Shown here piece after piece: positions 40,101-49,100 of a stretch of 64,000 nt of DNA. Numbering within the stretch: position 1 is the stretch's first letter; each line of letters begins with the position of its first letter. A program made the translations under genes and the position numbers. Source of the stretch: Phoebastria nigripes (taxonomy: Eukaryota > Chordata > Aves > Procellariiformes > Diomedeidae); NCBI GenBank assembly GCA_035582835.1, contig JAYKAV010002662.1, forward strand, positions 434,001 to 498,000, given 5' to 3'. The notes under the pieces were generated by a model that was not told the origin of the DNA, did not search any database, and saw nothing but the letters and a program-made list of their open reading frames with translations.

Positions 40101-43100
40101 ATAAATAAAAGTAAGAGAATAAGAAATAAGCTGTTTTATTCTGTCTTCAAGACCTTACCTTTGGATTCATTTTATCTATCAATAAATATCAAGGGAAAAA
40201 TCCTTAGTTCTATTTTCCATTATGAAGCCGAAAACATGTATAAACAGAAATGAGTAAAAATATCAAGTGAGATTAAAGAGAAATAAAAAGGATGCACTGC
40301 CTGTCATCATTACTTCTCTTAAATGTCCATTCATCAGTCTCCGTTTACGGAACTGATGTGTGGGTTTTGTTAGAGCTGTCCAGTTCTGAGAGAAATTAAT
40401 TTGTTGACACAGAGCTCCAATAATAACAAGAAAGTCCTTGACAAATAATTGTGTACTTTGCTAGATACAGTACAGAGGCTCTTTTCTAGGAAAACTCACT
40501 TTGCAGTAGTAAGATCTTTCTTCCTTTGAAACACTGCTATATATATATAAGGAATAAACACTGGAGGCTTTATCTTCTTTGCTTGTAAATCAGAATCAAT
40601 CTGGTGGTCACTAGAACTGTATGGATTCTCTCCAGCTGAGAAAATAGCTCCATTTTCCTTTCAAAGACTTCAGCTTTTGCAAGCTTTTTGCAGCACCCTG
40701 TTCCCTGTTTGATTCCCAGATTGTGTCTTCTGTCCTGAGCGAACTCAAGCTATCATCCCTATGAGCTGTGGTATCAGGCCCAGCGTGGACAAATGGACAA
40801 TAAAAATCCATCTGATTGTGCAGTGAAAATTTATCTTCAGATTAGACCTCTTTGACTTCTACTAAAAGGTCCTACTGAGCCAAATGTCTTTCTGAAATGA
40901 AGGAGTGTTCTTTTAAAAGAAATCATTAAAATTGAACACACTGAAATGTGTTTCTAGTAGGCAAACCCAGAAACAAGTATTTTGATGTTACCACATTTGC
41001 ATCTTTTGCTTTGGAATTTTTTGCTTGCTCAGCTCTGCCTTTGAGAGGTTATCCTATTCAAGTCTTAAAGATTTCCCAGAGAAACCTTAATGGAGACAAA
41101 AGGGAACCCTTGATATTGGTGCCTCGAAACATTTTTTAAGCTTTCATATAATATAATGTCACAGATCCTCAGTAGATACAGCCACATTCATTCAGCTGAA
41201 GCTCAGGTGGGATACCCCTGGACAATCTGAAGATCACTGGATGGTTTGTGGGCAACTGGTTCAAGTCCAAGCATGATTTGTCCAAAAACACTCATTTAAA
41301 ATAAGTCAAATGAACCACTGTTGAAAAGTGCCTGTTTCTCTCCACTGAATACAAATAGAGCCTGGGATAACCAGCTGCCTAGAAGTCATATAAAATGAAA
41401 TTATGCCCATCCAACTCAGCTCCGTATGCTTTTACTCTTGTAATCCTCACTGTGTGATGGAATCGCTTTATAGGCAAGGCCAAGTCACTTCACTTTTCTC
41501 TCTTAGGTAGCTACTCTAGAATGGGAAAGAATTAGTTATTCTTTTTCCTGAAAAAGCCTGTGGGATGAAGCCAGTAACAGGAGCTTTGTGCATAACAGCC
41601 AAGGGCTGCACTCATGTCCTGTCCTGGTGCAGCGACGGCAGTGGAAAGTAGCCCTGTGAGAAAGTGGAAAACCAAGCCTTGAAAGAGCTGCATACATTAT
41701 TCATAGATTCTAAAGCCAGAAGGAGATGTGAATGACTTTTCTGACCTTACTTTATGCATAAAACAGGCCATAGGATTCTCCTGACTCGATGATCCTCTTT
41801 GCGTCTCAGCCATCATCTCTTGGGCTGATATATATGACTCATTTTTCCAGTACCTTCCAGCCAGCCCAGGATGCTCTACTTCCCCCTGTCCCATTTACCA
41901 GCCCTTTTAAAAAAACAAGACTGGTTTGCAGGGAAAGACAGACCAAATTTTGATGTTACTTTTTTCCGCCCTCCTTCTCTTGGAACAGGTTTCTCTTTGC
42001 TTTTCAGGCAGATTTATTTTCTTTTCAAATTTTCCTCCCTCCTCCTCATGAACTGCTAAAGTGTAGTACCCGCTAACACTGGGTGTTGTAAAGATGAAAC
42101 CAAGAGGAAATTGAGTTAATGGATTAGACCCATTCAGGGAGGAAAAGCTCATTGAGGCACAAAGATGAGTCTGTAATGCCTGTCTCAAAAAGTCCTCAGA
42201 GTTGCCTGTTGCTGAAAGCTAGGACTCTGTACTTAGATGGTGTGATTGAGTATTTGTCCTCACACTCTTTCTTTACACATCAGGGTACGCAGGGTGATCA
42301 GATGAGTGGGTGTCAGGTCTGACATTTGTCCTTAGGTGACTACCAGGGCTTTGACGGGCATTTTAAATTAATTTATTAAGTGTTAGCAAAGTGTAATTGT
42401 GTGAGTAAATGTCAGGTCTGGAGTTCAGACCAGTTTAAACTTAGGACCATCCCTAAGAATCCAGAGGAGTTTGGATCCAGGTTTGCTATTTACAGAGCAG
42501 CCATTTATGAGGATCAGAACAGGAAATAAAACTCCCAGGTCTGAGTTTGTTTCTGCAGTTAGGTAAGGTGGAATTTGGGATCAGTGTTTCTGGAGCCTTG
42601 GGTGAGCAGTGGGACAGGTTTTCTGTAAATGACAGTTATTACTGCAGCACCAAAGTGCCAAATGGGTTAAGGCAGCCAACCATTAGCCAAAGAAGTCTTC
42701 TTCTGTTCCTTCGTGCTTTTCCAAAAATCAGTGTGACTTTATATTCACAGCTGTTCCACTAGGAAACATTAAGACTATCAAGATAGGATTTATTTAATCT
42801 AACTCAGAGGAGATATCTTTTTGCCTACACATAGGTGCATAGTACCTTTTCAGATGCTCTGTNAGCCCCACATGGGTTTAGCAGAGAGGGTACAGGTCCC
42901 CTAGAAAGNCCATGCCGTTCTAAGTAGTAGTTTGAGGTCAGACAGGATACACCATGGCACCAAAAATGGCTCTCAGTGACTGTGTTTAGGCAACTAAATG
43001 CAGCCCTATAATACAGCCCTATAATATATGCCCTCCCGACAGGTCTGTCTATGGAAGTCACATAAAGAGGCACTTCAAAGTGGAGAGAGTCATCTCATGC

Positions 43101-46100
43101 TGAAGTAAACGTCTCAAATAGACANGAGGAACTACAATGTAAAAGTAGCTGTTTTTCTCCATCGGTTATTAAAGGAGCTGGTGGTAACTAGCTCAGGGGT
43201 AGATATCTACCTTAGGGCTGTCTACAAGACCACTCAGTTTGATTGCAGGCATGAGACCTAAAGCATCCTCTCCAGCGTTTGAAAGACTGAAAGAACTTTA
43301 GGAGAAAGATAGAAGGAAAACAGTATAACAATAAGATGTTTGCAAGACCATCCACCTTGTTGACAAGGACATGACTACAAATATTAATGGAAGAGGCAGG
43401 GTGACAGCCACTCTGAAATGCAGACTTGAGATTACTGAGTACGTCCTCAGGTGGATTTTAGTGNCTGTCTTCAGACCCACAGGCTTGAACACTGCCCATG
43501 TGACTAAGGATATGCAGCATATTCAATGCAAGAACTAGGAAGAGGACTCAGGGTGAGTGGCCTATGCCCCTGTTCTGGCCTCAGTGTTCCTCTCTCCTAG
43601 AAAACGTTATAGAAATAATGTCCCTAGCAGGCTTTCCTGACACCTGGGCAGCTTGTTAAAAGTGACCATCGATGTGTCTGCCTTCCTGTTGCTGCTGTAG
43701 ACAGTTGTGGTCTCTTATCAGCCCCGTGTCACATGTACCAGTGCCTTAGCTATGCAAAAGTGCCTCAAACGGTACTGTGGTCTGTGCTTGGGTAGCTGAA
43801 TTGTCTCCCTGAATGTGGCCTCCGTTGGGATGCTCAGCTTTCGGTGGTACCCAGCACACAGTGAGCTTCAACTAAGACAATCAGTATTAATGCTGCCAAT
43901 CAGATGAGCAAGCCAGCTGTCACTGGGGATCAGTGCAAACATACATGAAAATCTAGGTGAGAGGTATTAATACATCCTTTCTGTATGTCATCATTGTTTT
44001 CNTTCTGCAACCCTTGGATGGGGGAGCTTAGGGGAAAGAGTGGGAGAATGAAAAACTGATTTATATAGAATAAGGGTATTTCTAGTGAAGTAACTCCCAA
44101 ACTTTTCAGCTAACAATTCTCCTTCTGGACTGATGAATCACACTTCTGCAATTTAATTTCAGAGAAAATCAAAATCCCTAATTTTTCTGATGCAGCCTGT
44201 GGCAATTTGAATTTCCAATTCCCTGCTGTCACATCAAAGTAGGACTCATGAAACTTGAAATGCTTTCTCCAGTCCAGTTCATCATGCTAATCCCATGCGA
44301 TTAGTCTTTTGGAACTTGCCCTTGCCTGGGAGTCTATAATTCCATCTGGCACCTTCCATTATGATTGCAAAAGTGGCAAGTTTTGGATTGGTGCCTTTTT
44401 TGCATCCTCAATAGAAGTAACCCAAACCTGGCTCTGAGCTGANGAAGAACCTCAAGATTTGGTAGCAGAATTTCAGAGGCAGAAGTTTTCTTTCTTTGGG
44501 TGAAGGACACCTCCACCCCCCTCAGTAGACACTGCCTGAATATTTCTTTTTTCTGGTATTGAGGAATGGTGCAATCACCAAAGTGAGGAGTTTAAGATTC
44601 AAGTCAAACCAGTGATATGAAGCAGTTTTTGTCTCTGATAAATAAAGTGAGAACCAGTTGACTTCAAGCTCTTAAATATGACAAAGGCAATTCTAGCAAG
44701 AACAAGTATACAAACTGCACTGTTTTATTTATTTCTTATACTCCCTAAGGCCCTGCTCTGCTAAACATAATTTCAAAAAATATCACATGTTAACTCCTAG
44801 AGCAGCATTTTTGTATCTCACATAATAAGTGTTTAATATACATAATTCCCAACGCTGCCAGTGTCTATTCAGGTGCTTATTGCACCATTTGTTATAAACC
44901 ATGTTACAGTAACCGCAGGGAATGATATGATGGATGCCAAGATACTGTAATCATTGAAATATAGCACATTGCACGGAAAAAAAAAGAGCATAATTTGAGA
45001 ACACCTTTAAATTGGCAGCTCTGCTACGGTGTTCATAAATAGTTGGAAGTCAATCACAGAATTGTTCCATTCATAGAATGCAAAATGCCAGGAGCCCTGG
45101 GACTCTCGAAATGTCTGTGAGAGAAATATCTTCTCACAAACTTAGGTTGTGACCTCAGCAATCCTGAGATAACAGTTCTGTACTTCTGACAGTGTACNTC
45201 GCCGACAATTTTGAGACAGATCAGTATGTTGTAAGCTACCCTACTTTATGTGTTTAAAGCAACCCAAAACTTGCTCCTAGGTGCCAAGTCCTTCTGCTGA
45301 TCACAGTATACAAATCAGAATCTTCTTTTCAGGGTTTTTTTTTTCTTTCCTGTTTACACTGAGAGGAAACTTATGTAAGAAACTCGCTAGCAGATGCTAC
45401 AACAACAGTAATTACAGCAAATCTCAATTCTCAGTGGTGAGATTGTAACAGAAATAATAATTACCCAGTTCAGCAGATTAAAAAAGGGAAGTGGTAAATC
45501 CATCATCTCACCTTTAAAGACAGTGCAAAAAAATAGGCATTTTTCAGGTATGATTCGTCTGTTCCGTTTTAAATGTCTCTTGTGGAGTGCAATGTATAGC
45601 CTCCACCAGATACAAAGGGAGTCCAGTGTGACTAGCTCACATTCAGATCTCTGCAATGCAGTCTTGTACTTTGGGTCTGAGGAGCCCTTCCTAACCATTA
45701 CAGCCTGCTGTGGAATGGGAGGATGGTTTCAAACGCCTGCCATATCAACACAGCACAGTGCTGCCAAATACTCTACACAGGGAGCCTTGGATGAGCTGAG
45801 CCAGAGACAGATGCAAATAGCCAAACAAATCCCACCCTTAGTTCCTTGTGGCACCCAGGAAAGAAGTAAAAGGGAGTAAAAATAAATTCCTTGCTGGGAC
45901 CATGAATTTTGTACTCCATTTTCATTGCTGTTTTGAAGACGTAATAGCTGTTGGATATTTGCTGCATGATCTGATATTTCTAGTAAACTTCTGAGAGTCT
46001 GTTGCAATCAATGGTAAAACCAAGAGGCTGTTTTCAATCAGACTGGAACTGCAAAATGTGCCTTTTAAGGTGTATGACATCCTTTAAGCCATTATTTGAC

Positions 46101-49100
46101 TCACTGGTCTTACTTTTTCCTCTCTCTTCCTTCTTTTCCAGATAAATTTTGTATTTCTATTTAACATAGTTAGGATTTTAATGACAAAGCTGAGAGCTTC
46201 AACCACTTCCGAAACAATACAGTACAGGTAAGTCAGCTGGTGCTTCTTGCTGTTTGTGGTGTTAACAAAGAACTGTCTTGCCTGCTCTGTCCTTGTTCCA
46301 TTGTCGTGGTTTAACCCAGCAGGCAGCTAAACGCCACACAGCCATTCGCTCACTCCCCCCCCGGTGGGACGCAGGAGAGAAGCAGAAAAAAGGTAAAACT
46401 CATGGGTTGAGATAAGGACAATTTAATAGGACAGAAAAGGAAGGGAAACTAATAATAATGATAAAAGAATATACAAAACAAGTGATGCACAATGCAATTG
46501 CTCACCACCCGCTGACCGATGCCCAGCCAGTTCCTGAGCAGCGGCCATGCCCCCCAGCCAACTCCTCCCAGTTTTTTTGTTCAGCGTGACGTCATATGTT
46601 ACGGAATATCCCTTTGGCCAGTTTGGGTCAGTTGTCCTGGTTGTGTCCCCTCCCAGCTTCTTGTCCACCTCCAGCCTCCTCACTGGCAGGGCAGTATGAG
46701 AAGCTGAAAAGTCCTTAACTTAGTGTAAGCACTGCTCAGTAACACCTAAAACGTCAGTGTGTTATTAACATTATTCTCATCCTAAATCCAAAACACAGCA
46801 CTATACCAGCTACTAGGAAGAAAATTAACTCTATCCCAGCCGAAACCAGGACACCCATCTTTGTCTTTCCAGATGCCACTGTTGATCTCAGAGGGTGTCT
46901 TTCTTGCCCCTTGAGCTCATACAGTTAGGAACACAGTATTTATTTTTGCAGGTTAACCATAAAAGCATGCCTGCATTTTTTCTGTCCCTTCCGTTTCAAT
47001 GTCCAAACAACGCGAACAGCCTAGGCTTACAGGCACAGAGACACATGCACTGCTGCAGCCACCAGCCTCTTTACCTCCTTCAGGCTTGCACGTGCCCCAA
47101 CACGCACGTGAAATTTCCCCCTTCCAATGAAATCTGAAAGGTTCGAATTCAAGTGAGGATAGGAACTTTATCAATTCCTATATGTACACAAGCATATCTA
47201 TTGTATTATATAAATATATCATAACTCCTTTCACTGATGACTACACCATTCATTCAGCTAATCTGGAGAATCAGTGAAAAAGTGTTCAGTCCCTACTAGG
47301 TTGCTTCTTTGTCCCAGTCTCTAGCTTTCTAGATGCAGAACAATACAATATCAATAAATCATGTGCATATGCATATTAAGATCCTTGTTCATACTAATAT
47401 CCTAGCAAGAGCCAGAAGTAAAAGAAGAACAGCGCCTGGGCCAAAACATTCATATCATATCTGTAATCAATAGCAGTATCATTACTGATGATGACTGTGC
47501 ACATAAAGGTATTTACAGTAGGGCTTAATGTTCTTTTTAAAGTGTAGGGTATGGGAATGAAGCGCAATTGTGCCCCCTCCCTTCAGTTGGTACCAGCATC
47601 AGTGTAACCACTCAGTGGGTTGCATCATGGAACTGATCGTTAAGTAGTCATTACCCTTATATGGGGTGGCTTCTCAAGTGGAACAGTTTCCTGAGCTGGC
47701 TGGCTGAGCAACCTCACAAGCAGAAAGGAGAAGACAGGAATGTTTAGCCCAGGGCAGCAGAAGGAAGGTGGCCTGGCCCCTTCTGGCAGCACTGTGGACT
47801 TACATCAGCCTAAACAGTCCAAAAGCAAATTCTTAGAGATCAGGAGATGCTGACTGCCCTTCCTCTCTTACTATTTGCAGTATCTTGCAAGATGTTTGGA
47901 GCATTTATGGACAGACAGGTCCTCACACTGGAAAATAGCCCAGGTTTTGTGGAGTAAGATTGGTCACAATCTTCTAAATCATTTCTAGATAAAATCTCAG
48001 TGTATCAAGCTGTGGCTTAAATCTTGATGTCCTCAAATCAGCCTGCTCTTGACTTTGGAGGCAGTTTTGCTGCAGTAATGGGGTTTTGTTGTTTGCCTGA
48101 TTCCTTCCTTTTACTCCTGTCTGAGGTTTGGGGACAAATGTGAAGTTAATGCAGTGGTCTGATTTTCTTGTTCAGACTCTTCTCTGCACATTTCCTGAGA
48201 AATGAAGGGGGAAAATACCCCTTTTTCATGCTCAAACCTCCTGCCATAAAACTAAAACTAGCTTGAAAAAAAATCCTGATTCAACTCAGTACATTTTTAT
48301 CCCTTCTGCAGTTTGCAGGGAGCATTAGAGATATTAGATTCTGAGGCAGTCTAAAGTACCTGCCTTCATCCTTGAACAGATGACAGTGATCTTATCCTCG
48401 CTACAAGCTCTGTGAGGGAATCTTCTTTTTCACAGCCTAAATAGAAAGCCATATGATTCCAGGAAAGCCTGGGGCAAGCCTTGCTGCTCTAAAGCTGAGT
48501 ACTGCAAACATTTGTTAAGCAAGTATTAAATGATGTGGCAGCTACTTTGTTAAGACTGTCATGCTATCTGGACACTGGCTATGTTTTTGTGCTCCCCTGC
48601 CTGCCTACCTGCCTGTCTTTATCTGCCTCTTATGGCATTATACAGAGATTTATACAGACTTAGCAGAATTGCAGTCTTCTGTGTTTGTACAGTATCTAGC
48701 ACAATGAGGTGCTGTTCTGCAACTGACATCCCAAGACACTATTATAGCACCAATAATCAAGATTAGCCCCTAATAATTCTGTTAATAATCACTTACACTT
48801 CATTGTGCACCACCTGCTTGTTTATTATTTATAAGACAGCCCTAAGCAATTCAGTTGGGTGTGCAGGTGTTGCAGAGAGAGAGAAAGCATTTACGCTCCA
48901 GACAGAATCAAAAGATGGGCATAGAGCAGGTCTCATGGGCACAGCATTCCTGCCCTGGTCAGCAGCTAAATTGTGCACTTATCACATCACCCTGAGGTAT
49001 AAGAAATCACTCACCAAACCTGCAGAGAATCTCAAGGCTTCAGCCTAATGCAAGCTTCGTTGATAGGACAGAAACTGTCTGGAGGAAGAAGAGAGAGAAA

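Larger units (their letters stand above)
31694..46141 (+). other. CRHR2: CRHR2 intron between TM5 exons (14.4 kb)
   Basis: The intron runs from donor gtaagc to acceptor tcttttccag. It holds a hairpin at 32839-32875, a four-copy 12-bp repeat at 34776-34823, a MIR-like SINE at 35575-35776, a minus-strand CR1 tail at 37235-37346 and an older minus-strand CR1-type tail at 41699-41800. AT-rich blocks at 33331-33420 and 44760-44960 could be conserved noncoding elements, but this cannot be judged from one sequence. Confidence 0.85.

Noticed and set aside
46423..46683. 86-codon minus-strand frame inside the LTR
   Set aside because: It lies entirely in LTR sequence, which is normally noncoding, and shows no retroviral protein motif.
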